Counted from the first letter of the stretch, positions 11,297-22,297 are shown. The stretch: 64,000 nt of DNA from Bretschneidera sinensis (GCA_023935145.1 CM043697.1:47344001-47408000); one strand, 5' to 3'. The notes: a model not told the origin generated them from the letters alone. A program made the numbers and translations.

Positions 11297-11900
11297 AACT
11301 CTTGGTATTACTTGAAATGTTAGAAACTAAAAGGATGAGCTAAAAAGCACAATGAGAAACACATTCTAAAAGTAATCATTTTAAAGTTTTGTGCCATATA
11401 ATTATGTGCTAATGTGCTCGTGTCAGATTTAGATCAAACTTATGAATTCTTAAATGCCTTGAAGTAAGTAATTAAACTTTTAAAACTTTATTATTAGACT
11501 ATATGTTATAGATTTTAAGCTTACTGGTGAACTTTTATCATAATATTTGTTTTAAATCAACCAAAATTTTCAAAACAATATGAACATGCATTTATCTTTT
11601 CAAGAATACTATAAAAAAAAACTAGGACAGAGTGTGTGAATGTGCCTCCCATACCCCCAAACTTAATGTACACATTATCCTCAATGTGTGAGTGACATGA
11701 AAAGATCTGACCTGGGAGATGGAGAACTAGATGGCTGGCATGGCTCATAGCACACCCCCAAACTTGAACTTAATGCACTCACTATGTCCTTGAAAAAGAA
11801 AAACAAACATAATACCGAAAAACAAGAGATACTAATAATAAACAGTTATAAAAGTAAATACTAACAATAAATGTGAAAAAATACAAAAAATAAAAGGATA
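11297..11900 (-). other. D 3' noncoding region, truncated
   Basis: The minus strand aligns with the 3' noncoding regions of C (near 15940-16020) and B1, for example at the shared word GAGCACATTAGCACA. A hairpin lies at 11671-11688 (CACATT/AATGTG) beside the G-rich tract whose plus strand reads CCCCCAAACTTAATG. No gene seen. The part nearest the copia junction (11297-11340) is less clearly alignable. Confidence 0.6.
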
Positions 11901-11950
11901 TGCTGTGGGGTGCCTCCCATGAGCGCTAAGTTTTACATCTTCAGCCAAAC
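11901..11950 (-). other. Conserved 3' untranslated motif, D copy
   Basis: Minus-strand reading TTTGGCTGAAGATG followed by CATGGGAGGCACCCCACAGC. It starts about 15 bp after the stop of the env-position ORF. Confidence 0.7.
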
Positions 11951-11965
11951 AAGGTACCGCTCTCA

Positions 11966-12291
11966 CTACTGGTCTCTAGGTGGTGCAGTCGATGAGGTAC
12001 CAAGTGCTGGAGGTAGTCGATCGAGGATGGCCTGGAGCATCACCTTATATTTCGTAAAGTGTGCCTCCAAGCCATCGATGCACTGATGTACTAATAATGT
12101 CGCCTTCCTATCCTCTCGGTAAATGTCAGAGAGCTCACACCGAAAAGAGGACAGCTCCTTGAGAAGGTGCTGGTACTCGGTGGATCCCATGTCTGGCTGG
12201 TCCTCCTCCCAAGTATGGCTCGCTGTGGGGTGCTCGGTGTCTGTGGGATCATCCTCCACTCACTCATCAGCAGGTGCATGCCCTCGGGGTC
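11966..12291 (-). pseudogene. D env-position ORF, C-terminal part
   Basis: About 97 codons end at 11966. The sequence is Glu/Asp-rich, then has a predicted helical stretch (LLKELSSFRCELSDIYREDR) and ends in a Pro/Ser-rich tail. It matches in layout the C-terminus in B1 near 47200-47488 and in J near 61079-61330. The family resembles the putative plant transposon protein domain (Transposase_32) found downstream of pol in Athila-like elements; its function is not established. C separates it from the N-terminal part at 18057. Confidence 0.65.
12236..12291. repeat. Left copy of the 56-bp duplication flanking C
   Basis: It matches 18057-18112 with one mismatch (ACTCACTC against ACTCGCTC). Both copies belong to D's env-position ORF. 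LTR retrotransposon integration normally duplicates 4-6 bp. Confidence 0.9.
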
Positions 12292-13634
12292 TGATGAGTG
12301 CCAAATATTGCATATTTTGGCCCTTTAATTTACATTTGTTAGCTTAGGAATTTGTTACTTTGAGTTGTTTTCGTTGTTTTTCAGGTTTACAAGCACTGGG
12401 AAAGGAGTTTCACTAAAATTGCCAAAATCGCCTTACAGATCAGTCATTTTTGTGGATTTTACTGTATTGATTCCGGAAGAACCAGGAGATACACCATATA
12501 TGCTTGGAAAGATCCGGAAGTCTATTTTCTGAGGGATTTTACAGCTTGCAAAAATGATTTTTCTAGAGAAAGTTATGGCCATTTTAGTAAACAAGGGTCA
12601 AGCTGAAGATGTCTAGTGCGCTCGATCGCACCAGACTTGCGATCGATCGCACCAGACTTGCGATCGATCGCAAATGCGCACTCGCACATCCCACATCGGT
12701 TAAAAATGCTCTGTAGTGTGCCAATGTGCGCTCGAGCGCACCAGAGTGCGATCGATTGCACTCGGACAGTATCCCACATCGATTTTGAAACCCATTGTGC
12801 TCCGGGTCTCCCCCTATATAAACACCACCTGACTTCATCATTCAGTGTACAATTCCTGAGCCACTTTGGTGTTTATCGGTGGACGTCTGCCAACATTCTG
12901 GTGGATCCCGAAGGCATTGCTACCACGAGAGGAAGCACCGCCCGTCAGCGAGTGGAATTTCTCCCATGTAAAGTTGTTTATTTATTTCTTTATATTCAGT
13001 TGTTTTAGTTTAAATGTTTAGCACTTTTTATTATTGTTTTATAGCTATGAGTGGCTAGACTCTTCAGCTAAGGTTGAAGATGAAGCCCCGCCGTTGTTTG
13101 GCGTAGTAGTTCAGATTTGCTTGTACAAATCTGACAATTTTTAGTATAAATGTTCTGTCAATTATTTGAGTTAATCTTATAATTGATTGATTTTAAATTG
13201 TCTGTTGGATTTTCTTTGTGTTTCATCTGATGGATACATTGAATGCTTTTCGATTAAATTGGATTCCCTTCATGATTTGTTAAGAGCGGATACATTGGGT
13301 GCTTTTGGTTTAGTTGGGATATTCTTTGTTTTTTCTTATAGTTGGATTCATTGAATGTTTTGATAGGCTATATTTTTAGAACATGTATGCTTAACTTCGG
13401 TGTGGTGGATTCGAAAACCTTAGTGCTTTTTATTATTAGTTTTTAAGTCAATTTAATTTAGTTTTAATTTGTTTTGCAATATCATTCACAATTCGGAACT
13501 AGGTTAAAATAGAGTTAGTTTAGATAAAAAAATATATTTTCACAACGCAATTCCCTGTGGATTCGACCTCGCACTTGCACAACGCTATACTGCAAACGAC
13601 TCGTGCGCTTGCGAGTAAATTAAAACTCACAACA
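12292..13634 (+). repeat. C 5' LTR
   Basis: Opens TGATGAGTGCC, closes CACAACA. It holds a TATA box at 12815 and a cluster of CGATCG palindromes at about 12617-12760. One cluster unit (around AGACTTGCGATCGATCGC) is present once more than in the 3' LTR. A frame across 12616-13008 is also open in the other LTR, but it is palindrome-derived and not taken as a gene. Confidence 0.9.
12815..12822 (+). promoter_or_regulatory. TATA box of the C 5' LTR
   Basis: TATATAAA after a C-run, about 55 bp downstream of the CGATCG cluster. The matching box of the 3' LTR is at 17227-17234. Transcription would start roughly 30 bp downstream. Confidence 0.65.
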
Positions 13635-13640
13635 AGTTTT

Positions 13641-13658
13641 TGGCGCCGTTGCCGGGGA
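13641..13658 (+). other. C primer binding site, tRNA-Asp type
   Basis: TGGCGCCGTTGCCGGGGA, the unaltered form typical of Athila/Tat-lineage elements. It lies six bases after the LTR end. Confidence 0.85.
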
Positions 13659-13762
13659 ATTGTTTGGTTTGTGAAAATTTTTTGTCTGAATTGATTTTAT
13701 TTTTCTACTAGTTAGTTATCAAATTTTTTTTTTTTTTTTAAAATTTAATAAAAAAAAATCAT

Positions 13763-15463
13763 GTGGATGAATCCAGCGCCGGTTTCACAGTCTTTAGAAG
13801 ACGCCCTCAAGATTTCATTAAAATGACCGGCCCGTCCCTCAATGCTGCTAACACTTTCAATGTTGAAAGTTGTTCCATCTGTGCTAGTCCCATGCATCTA
13901 GCACAGAATTGCCCATCAATGCCGGCTTATGCCGAGTATCCTATGGAACAAATGAATGCTTTCAATGACTGTTGTTGGCAATCAAATGGATCTTGCTCCG
14001 AAACATACAATCCAAGGTGGTGGGACCACTCTAATTTTTCATGGGAGCAGAACCAACTGATGAATCAGGGAGGAGCCCCTTACACTCCCGAATTTCCTCC
14101 ACCAATTCCAAATTATGGTCACTCAGCTTATCCAACACCATCACCCGCTTACCAAGCTCCCATTCAATCGCCAATATCGGTTTCATAGTCATTGGAGGAT
14201 GCTCTCAATGATTTCATGAAAATGACTAGCCAATCTATGAGTGAAGTGATGAGTGCAACAATAGAAAACACCCAAGCGATTGCCACACTAGAGAGTCAAA
14301 TTGATCAGATCGCAAGCTACGTGGGTGAAGAAGAGGAAGGAGAGTTCCCCAGTCAATCTGAGCCTAACCCAAAGGAAAAGTTTGAGGTGGAAAATTCTTC
14401 AACTCCAATGCATTGGCAGAAACAAGTGCAATCAACTGTCCCATACTTGTTTGGGAGACAAGTGGATAATCAAGTGGAAGAGAACCCTGCTATGCACCAA
14501 GGGCAAGAGAGTGGCAACAATGAGAAGAGAGATGCTGAGCCATCTAAAGCCACTCATATTATTAAGGATCTCTCTAGGTCGTTTTTACCTAAAGCGCCTT
14601 ACCTTGAGAGACTACAAGCGCCCAAGAAAGAAGGGAAGTCTGAGGACATTATGGAGGCATGCTTTGCTCAGTTTGAAGAGGATTTGGATTTAGATAAGTT
14701 ACTTGAGCAAGCAAATACTATCTTGGAGTCTGCTCCTCGGGAGAGTAGTAGGACAGAGGAGACTATGGATGAATCCCGTATTGAGGATCCCTTGGAGGCA
14801 TGCTTTGCTCACTTTGGAGAGGACTTGGGCTTAGATAAGTTACTCGATGAAGTAAATGTCATTTTGGAGTCTGATCCTCGAGAAAGCAATGAGAAGGAGG
14901 AGACCACCGCACCTGAAACCCCCAAGAAGGAACTTAAGCCTTTACTAGATAATATTAAGTATAAGTTCCTAGGTTCAGCCGATAGTTTGCTTGTGATTAT
15001 ACCTTCCGATTTGGGTGATGCTCCAGAGGAGAAATTATTGGACATCTTAAGAGAGCATAAGGAAGCTATAGGCTGGACTATTGAGGATGTCAAGGGAATC
15101 AACCCCTCGTTGGTTATACACACGATACAGTTGGAGGAGAATGCCAAGCCATCGAGGGAGCCACAAAGAAGGCTCAACCCTGCTTTGCAAGAGGTTGTGA
15201 GGGCAGAAGATATTAAGTTGTTAGAGCCAGGGATCATTTATCCCATCTTTGATAGCAAGGGGGTGAGCCTGATTCAAGTCGTGCCCAAACGTACTGAATT
15301 TACGGTAGTAAATAAAGACAACGAGTTGGTTCCAACTCGAGTGCAGTCAAGATGGAGAAAGTGTCTAGACTACTGTAAATTGAATGTTGCCATTAGGCCT
15401 GATCATTTTCCATTCCCATTTGTTGATCAGATGGTGGAGCGCTTAGTTGGGCCTATTTACTAA
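13763..15463 (+). pseudogene. C fused gag - RT N-terminus, one TAG
   Basis: One frame runs from 13763 to 15463, interrupted only by TAG at 14186-14188. The first part has a gag zinc knuckle (CSICASPMHLAQNC) and the YNPRWWDHSNFSW block. The second part (423 codons) has a polar linker with two copies of a ~50-residue unit (EACFAQFEEDLDLDKLLEQA and EACFAHFGEDLGLDKLLDEV). It then has the RT N-terminus (EHKEAIGWTIEDVKGINPS, QRRLNPALQEVV, IIYPIFDSKGVS) and stops at VERLVGPIY, before the catalytic aspartates. Protease and the gag N-terminus are gone. About 45 bp at 13783-13828 repeats 14186-14235, another trace of rearrangement. It cannot act as an RT; whether the protein was made is unknown. Confidence 0.75.
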
Positions 15464-15470
15464 TGTTGTG

Positions 15471-15518
15471 TCTGGCTGAAGACGTTAAACTTAGCGCTCA
15501 TGGGAGGCACCCCACAGC
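15471..15518 (+). other. Conserved 3' untranslated motif, C copy
   Basis: TCTGGCTGAAGACGTTAAAC followed by TTAGCGCTCATGGGAGGCAC. It begins eight bases after the stop of the truncated RT frame, so the 3' deletion endpoint lies at or just upstream of the motif. Confidence 0.75.
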
Positions 15519-16724
15519 TTATCTTTTCTTTTGTTTATTTATTATTTCGCATTTTTATGATTAATATTTGTTTCCAGTATTTTTTGTTTTCCAGTTTTTA
15601 TTTTTCAGGGACAAAGCGTACTTCAGTTTAAGTTTGGGGGTATGCTATGAGCCATACCAGTCCAGATAGTTCTCCATATCTCAGGTCAGCTCTTTCCATA
15701 TTAGTCACACATTGGGGTCAATGTGTAATTTAAGTTTTGGGGTATGGGAGACACATCACACACTTTGTCCTAATTTGTTGTCTTTTCGTTATAGAGATAA
15801 ATGCATGCTCATGTTATCGTGAAATTTTAGTTGATCTAAACATTTTTTGTGATGTGATGTCATTGGTGAGCTTAACATTTTGAACACATGATCTGGTGAT
15901 AAATTTTTAAAATTTAGTTACTTACTTTAGGCATTTTGAGAATTCACATGTTTGATCTAATCTAACACGAGCACATTAGCACAAATTATGTGAGGTATGA
16001 CATGTGATTTTAATGTGTATTTTTCCTTATCTTAACTGAAACTAGATGACTTGTTAGATGAACTCTTGGGCATAGGAAAATATTTAAAAAAAAATTAAAT
16101 ATCAATAAACTTTTCGCTGAGTAACTGGACCTCTTGCCTCAGTAAGCAGTGAGTGTTCACGTCAAAAGGTGGAATTTTGCTTGGTAATATTAAGGTCGGT
16201 TTAATTTCGTAGCCTTTTTGACTCGAGTTAGTAAGTCCTTAGGGGTGTCTTTACACCTAATGCCCTAAAACCACCTGGTTTGGGAGTCATTGACTCAACA
16301 CTCGCTACATGGGTCAATTAGAAAGCTTAAGGGAACTAAACATAGCCGTGCCTTATTAAAAAAAAAAATATTATGCCTTTTTCGTTCATTTTGATGGGAA
16401 ATTTGGTGAATCTTGAGACATGGAGACCTTACACATTGGAGTTATTTGGAAGCTTCATTTTTATATGCTAATTCACTTTACACAGTGTCAGACTTGTGAT
16501 GCCTTAACCCGCCTTTTGTAAGTAATCAGATTTTAACATTTCTTTTCATTGCGAAGATGGGTTGATCTTTTTAAGCTTGCTCATGAATGAATATCATGGT
16601 GATGTGTGTTCCTTAAATTTTTGGATACCATGAATACTGAACTTATCTTTATAATCTTTGTTGTTCATTTAGTTTTTTATTTTGTTTTGCTAAGGGACTA
16701 GCAAATTGTAAGTTTGGCGGTATT
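15519..16724 (+). other. C 3' noncoding region with hairpin and three polypurine-like tracts
   Basis: No gene. AAGTTTGGGGG-like tracts occur near 15630, near 15735 and just before the LTR (TAAGTTTGGCGG at 16710-16721). A hairpin with stem CACATTG/CAATGTG and loop GGGT is at 15708-15725, ten bases upstream of the second tract. The last tract is the functional polypurine position. Confidence 0.65.
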
Positions 16725-18049
16725 TGATGAGTGCCAAATATTGCATATTTTGGCCCTTTAATTTACATTTGTTAGCTTAGGAATTTGTTACATTGAGTTT
16801 TTTTCGTTGTTTTTCAGGTTTACAAGCACTGGGAAAGGAGTTTCACTAAAATTGCCAAAATTGCCTTACAGATCAGTCATTTTTGTGGATTTTACTGTAT
16901 TGATTCCGGAAGAACCAGGAGATAAGCCATATATGCTTGGAAAGATCCGGAAGTCTATTTTCTGAGGGATTTTACGGCTTGCAAAAATGATTTTTCTAGA
17001 GAAAGTTATGGCCATTTTAGTAAACAAGGGTCAAGCTGAAGATGTCTAGTGCGCTCGATCGCACCAGACTTGCGATCGATCGCAAATGCGCACTCGCACA
17101 TCCCACATCGGTTAAAAATGCTCTGTAGTGCACCAATGTGCGCTCGAGCGCACCAGAGTACGATCGATCGCACTCGGACAGTATCCCACATCGATTTTGA
17201 AACCCATTATGCTCCGGGTCTCCCCCTATATAAACACCACCTGACTTCATCATTCAGTGTACAATTCCTGAGCCACTTTGGTGTTTACCGGTGGACGTCT
17301 GCCAACATTCTGGTGGATCCTGAAGGCATTGCTACCACGAGAGGAAGCACCGCCCGTCAGCGAGTGGAATTTCTCCCATGTAAAGTTGTTTATTTATTTC
17401 TTTATATTCAGTTGTTTTAGTTTAAATGTTTAGCACTTTTTATTATTGTTTTATAGCTATGAGTGGCTAGACTCTTCAGCTAAGGTTGAAGATGAAGCCC
17501 CGCCGTTGTTTGGCGTAGTAGTTCAGATTTACTTGTACAAATCTGACAATTTTTAGTATAAATGTTCTGTCAATTATTTGAGTTAATCTTATAATTGATT
17601 GATTTTAAATTGTCTGTTGGATTTTCTTTGTGTTTCATCTGATGGATACATTGAATGCTTTTCGATTAAATTGGATTCCCTTTGTGATTTGTTAAGAGCG
17701 GATATATTGGGTGCTTTTGGTTTAGTTGGGATATTCTTTGTTTTTTGTCTTATAGTTGGATTCATTGATTGTTTTGATAGGCTATATTTTTAGAACATGT
17801 ATGCTTAACTTCGGTGGGGTGGATTCGGAAACCTTAGTGCTTTTTATTATTAGTTTTTAAGTCAATTTAATTTAGTTTTAATTTGTTTTGCAATATCATT
17901 CACAATTCGGAACTAGGTTAAAATAGAGTTAGTTTAGATAAAAAAAATATATTTTCACAACGCAATTCCCTGTGGATTCGACCTCGCACTTGCACAACGC
18001 TATACTGCAAATGACTCGTGCGCTTGCGAGTAAATTAAAACTCACAACA
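16725..18049 (+). repeat. C 3' LTR
   Basis: Nearly identical to 12292-13634, with one palindrome unit fewer at about 17050-17180. TATA box at 17227-17234. Ends CACAACA. Confidence 0.9.
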
Positions 18050-18056
18050 AGTTTTT

Positions 18057-18112
18057 GGTGTCTGTGGGATCATCCTCCACTCGCTCATCAGCAGGTGCAT
18101 GCCCTCGGGGTC
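18057..18112. repeat. Right copy of the 56-bp duplication flanking C
   Basis: See 12236-12291. The first two bases (GG) are shared between the end of C's extra post-LTR sequence (AGTTTTTGG) and the duplication. Confidence 0.9.
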
Positions 18113-18812
18113 CTCTAGGCATGTGGGTCTGGCTCAGGCTCCATTAGCTCTTCCCAAAGAATGGGTGGTCACTCACCATTCCATTAATAGAGGAGCCCTT
18201 GATCCCCTTCTTTTTGAATATGTAGCTGAGAAAGAATGGGAAGGGGAGCCCCCATGCATTCACTATAGTGGTCTGGCAGCCATGGATGTGGTCCCAGATC
18301 TTATGGAGCTAACTCCATATGACAGCCGGAATGGAATACCAAGGGCCACGGAAATGCATATAAGGCCTGTAGGAACTGGTCCCTCCTCTGAGTCTTGTGC
18401 CCCAATGGGCACACATTCCGCTGGAGGATGGAATCCATGAGCTAGAGTCATGGAGGCAACTTGGACCGGCTCTCCGCATTGTTGTGCCGATCGGCATGCT
18501 GCCCAACACACATGTCCTCAATAATGTAGGGCAGGGAAAAGGGCTTCGGCTTCTCCTCCATCTGGGTGTCCTCGAGAGGGGACTCATCACAATAGTGAAG
18601 AGCAGCAGCTATGTCAGTAATGGTCACCTCTATAAACTTGCCCTAGACAGATGAAGATAAGACCCCTAGTCTGTTGCAATCGAATGATAAGTTTTCTTAG
18701 AACTGGACCATAAACCGGGTGTGAGCGCACTGAGTCAAGCAAATGATCAAATAGGTTGTGAGCAACCTGAAAACTAGTCTCAAGAAGAGGATTCTGAAAT
18801 TGTTCTAACCCC
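18057..18812 (-). pseudogene. D env-position ORF, N-terminal and middle part
   Basis: Read from 18812 towards 18057. Several frames must be combined: blocks such as SSSWIPSSSGMCAHWGTRLR, and a later hydrophobic KKKG block, align with B1 at 46670-47170. The gene product is the Transposase_32-like protein of unknown function found after pol in Athila-like elements. Frameshifts and stops make it non-functional, and C cuts its C-terminal third. A plausible splice acceptor precedes it at 18812/18813, as in B1. Confidence 0.6.
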
Positions 18813-19380
18813 CTACAATTTTCCTAAAACAATCACATAATCGAGAAAACAAGTACATATGCAAATAATTTTGGTTAGAATGTATGAAAATCGGATTTAT
18901 ATATGCAATATTTTAGGGGAAATGGGAAACGGAGTGTAAGAAGTAAAAATTGGAGTAGGGTTATGTACGGTGGGGGAGGTGGTGTTTTGTGGTGGTAGGG
19001 TGGTGAGAGTTGGTGGTGAGAGTGCTGAGGGAAAGTGTTGTGGGTGAATGAGAGTGAGAGAGAAAGAGAGAGAGAGAGTGTGATTGAGCATATGGTGAGG
19101 GAGAGACAATTTGATTTAAAATATGCACGTGAGTTCTACTCCAAGTGCGCTCGATCGCATTTTAAAATGCGCTTGATCGCACTTGTGCACAAGCGTGTGC
19201 CTTGGTGTGGTGCGCTGCGCGCCATTGAGTGCAGAGCTAGAGTGCACTCGAGCACACTGTGTAGTGCACTCGATCACAAGGGTAGAAAGTGCTGGTAATC
19301 AAATAAACTATAAAAAGGACTAAAAAATGAAAAATAACGACAACAATTAAAAAAATAAAACCGTACCGTACTCAGTGGCC
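18813..19380 (-). promoter_or_regulatory. D spacer: CGATCG cluster, TTTAAA box, pyrimidine leader, intron-like segment
   Basis: On the minus strand: CGATCG-type palindromes at about 19140-19280, a TTTAAA box at 19115-19120, a CT/CAC-rich leader at 18965-19095, then a possible intron 18813-18968 (donor GTACAT, acceptor TTGTAG before GGGG). The same parts in the same order occur in B1 at 45705-46213. This looks like a promoter and 5' leader for the env-position ORF; that role is inferred. Confidence 0.5.
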
Positions 19381-19800
19381 TTAGTACCACTGACCTCAAT
19401 AGAGGTGCTTGAGCTACACGTTTATCAAAGTCTGAACTACTTAAGCGTTCTCTATAATAGCTTAGTGCTAGTCTTTTGGCAAAGAGTACTTAAAGTCCCC
19501 ATCAGGTGGCTCAAGTGCTCTCGGTGCTGCTGCATAGTTATCATACCTCAATTTGATCAGCTCATGCACATGTAATTACCTCTTGTCACCTGATCGGGGA
19601 TGCATTGGAGAGGCCTCATGGAGGTGCATAGCTTTATTGATGTCACCAATAGAATCTTCATATTCTGGCTCAATATCCAAACTTGTGACACTATGGGTGA
19701 GGGTGGTCTCCAATGGATCAATGTGATGGACCTGAAAAACTTGCTTAACAACACCTTACATTAAGCAGACATTAGAACATTCCATATCATCTTCAGGTGA
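19381..19800 (-). other. D pol-deletion scar: post-protease linker joined to post-integrase spacer
   Basis: The right part (to about 19600) codes the linker that follows protease in F and B1. The left part (about 19381-19560) matches the post-integrase spacer of F at 26465-26640, for example CAGTGGCCTTAGTACCACTG. Everything between (RT, RNase H, integrase) is missing, joined near 19560-19600. Confidence 0.65.
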
Positions 19801-20277
19801 ATTTAATGTATCTAATATTTAAAATTCTATCTCCTCACCATTTACTTTCATAGTGACAATACCTTTTTTCACACAAATATTTGTATCAGCAATTATCATA
19901 AAGAGTCTTCCTAAGATTATGGGCAGAGGTAATGGCATAGGACATTCTTCTATATCTAATATTATAAAATCAGCAAGCAAAATAAATTCACCTACCTTCA
20001 CTAAGACATCCTTAAGAATACCTCTTGGTCGATTGATGCTTATGTCTGCCAGTTACAAGGTGATGGAAGTTGGTTGAAGCTCCCCTAAACCTAGTGTCTT
20101 GAATACAGTGTATGGCAGCAAATTGACACTCGCCCCTAGATCTAATAGTGCATGCTCAAATAGCTAGTCACCTATCCTGCAAAGAATGGTAAAACTACCT
20201 GGATCTTTTAGTTTTGGTGGTAGTTTTCTTAACCACACAGCACTTACCTCTTTAGCCAAAGACAATGTCTCATGTTC
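19801..20277 (-). pseudogene. D aspartic protease remnant
   Basis: Retropepsin C-terminal blocks (VGEFILLADFIILDIEE, PLPLPIILGR) are at 19819-20001. Upstream, toward 20277, the region that should hold the active-site D-[LS]-G-A is recognisable by nucleotide similarity to B1 44810-44900 but broken by stops. It is continuous with gag as in B1. Confidence 0.6.
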
Positions 20278-22061
20278 TTAAAACTTTCTTTTGTTAGTGC
20301 AATAATCTTTCAAAAAATTAGCATATGCAGGAATTTGTTTAATTGCATCTAATAAAGGAATGTTAATCTCTACTTTTCTCAAAGTTTCAAAGATATCAAG
20401 CACTTTATTTTCTTTCTTTGGCTTTACTAACCATTGAGGGAAGGGTGGTGCATTCACCTTCTCCATCTCACTTACCTTTGATGTGTACGCTTTATTTGGA
20501 GATGCTTGTGCAGGCTCATCAGCTCCTATGATCTTACCATTTCTGAGAGTTATCACAACATTCAGTTACTGATGTCTTCTTGGATTAGGTAATGGTTGAG
20601 CTAGAAGTTCATCTTGCTTACTGTCACTCAGTTCCTTAGCTAATTGCCCCATTTGTACCTCTAGTCTCTGAATGGCTTGTTTATGTTTTGCAGTGGTTTG
20701 TCTTATCTTAGTCCAAAATTTCCTTCCATTTGACATGAACTGATCTTGTGAGGTCATCAACTGTTGTTGCTGAGTGGCCAATTGCCTTACAAGACTTTCT
20801 AGGTCACCTTTCTTGGATTCGAGAACTGAGTGGGCTGCTTGTTGGGAGTTTCTTTGCTTCCCTTGAAGGTTCAGGGCATTCTAATTGTTGCTCCAAGAGA
20901 AGTTGGGTGGTTTCGCCATCCAGGACTATAGGCGTTTGCATGTGGTTGTTATTTAGTGGATAGTTGTTTGGTCCCACATAATTCGCTTGCTCTAGATCTA
21001 CAGATGAATATAAAGGACATGTCTCAGTATTATGATCAAAATGAGAACATATAGCACATACCTAGAGTGGTGTAGCTGGTGGATTAGGTGAAGCATTCAG
21101 AGCGGTCATGGCTTTAACTAGCAGATATAGTTTCCTTTGCACAACAGCTATTTGTGTAGAGGATCCACCATTTAGAGTCACCTCATACATATCTTTGCTC
21201 TTCGATCCTTGTCTACCTCTAGAGGAGAATTGCTGGGTGTGCTCACTTAATGTCTCAAACATCTCCATGGCTTCTTCACTGCTCTTTTCCATCAATACAC
21301 CTCCATAACCTGAATCTACAATACATTTGTTAGTATCACTCAAACCTTCATAGAAAGCTTCTACTAGTTCATCCTGAGGTTGATTGTGATGTTGGCATTT
21401 GAGTAGTAGCTCGTTGAAATGTCCCCATTCCTCAAAGAACAAGTCTTCATCCTTCTGTTGGAAAGATTAAATCTTGTTTCTCATTTGTCTTGTCTTTTGA
21501 GCTGAGAAAAACTTCCTTAGGAACTTACTGGCCAACTCTTCCCAAATGTGGATAGAAATTGCAGGCAATGAATTGTACCACAGTTTAGCATTATCTTTTA
21601 ATGAAAAAGGGAAAAGAATTAACCTGATTCCCTCTTGGTTTAGGCCTCGAATATGCTAGAACTTGTAGAGATCAAAGAATTCTCGAAGGTGCAAGTGTGG
21701 ATCTTCAGCAGGTGTACCCCTAAAGTGAGTTAGTGCACTGAGTATCTGCGGAGATATGTAATAATTTTCTTCCGCCTCTGGTTGATAAGAAATGCATGAT
21801 GGCTAGTCGAGCTTTCGTGGGATGAAGGATTGCTTCATAGGTCTTCACTCAGGTGGTTGTTGGTTTTCTAGTTGTTCTGCCATTGGTGCTTCTCCCTCGA
21901 ATTCTTCTTCTACCTCCTTAATGTTGTCTCTAAGCCTTTGTCTAATGGTCTGCTCAAGTTCAGTGTCAAAAGGAAATAAAGTGGGATTCCTGGATCAAAG
22001 CCCTTGCATGAATCAGCAAAACCACTTCAGTACAGTAGTTTCAGTGCTGCTGCTCAGGTAG
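20278..22061 (-). pseudogene. D gag, many lesions
   Basis: Pieces in different frames align in order with B1 gag (43000-44800). A core piece is at 21062-21442 (FNELLLKCQHHNQPQDELVE), then a zinc knuckle CAICSHFDHNTETC just downstream after a stop, a Gln-rich coiled-coil segment at 20566-20781 (MATQQQQLMTSQDQF), and a Lys-rich segment running to 20278 (KVEINIPLLDAIKQIPAYA). The N-terminal third is badly decayed. CGATCG words at 22074-22112 lie between the primer site and gag, as they do in B1 near 42890-42925. Confidence 0.7.
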
Positions 22062-22279
22062 CCTCTTCTTGAAATGCGCTCGATCGCACCAAGGAGTGCG
22101 CTCGATCGCAGTGCCTCAAAGAACTTATGTTGCAGTACCTAAATCAGAAAATAAAACGAAAATAATTGATTAGGTTTTGATGAAACAGAATAAAACTGAA
22201 TAATAAAAATAAAAATAAAAATAAAATAAAACAAAATAAAAATAAATGAAAAATAATCCTAAAAAGAAATTTAGCACAA

Positions 22280-22297
22280 TCCCCGGCAACGGTGCCA
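22280..22297 (-). other. D primer binding site, tRNA-Asp type
   Basis: Minus-strand TGGCACCGTTGCCGGGGA, one mismatch from the canonical site, six bases from the LTR end. Confidence 0.8.

Larger units (their letters stand above)
12292..18056 (+). mobile_element. C: internally deleted Athila-like retrotransposon
   Basis: Two nearly identical LTRs (12292-13634 and 16725-18049) bracket 3.09 kb. A perfect Asp-type primer site follows the first LTR and a polypurine-like tract precedes the second. The coding capacity is gag C-terminus, a linker and the RT N-terminus; protease, the RT core, RNase H, integrase and the env-position ORF are missing. After the second LTR come seven more bases (AGTTTTT at 18050-18056, or nine counting the shared GG) identical to the start of the internal region, then the second copy of the 56-bp host duplication. 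Confidence 0.85.

Noticed and set aside
12616..13008. Open frame of about 130 codons, repeated at 17049-17420
   Set aside because: It lies inside both C LTRs, begins in the palindrome cluster and repeats its units; it is open because the repeat lacks stops. No protein family resemblance.
18897..19109. Ser/Thr/Pro-rich frame on the minus strand
   Set aside because: Translation of CT/CAC repeats in the leader of D's env-position ORF; the B1 counterpart is not conserved as protein.
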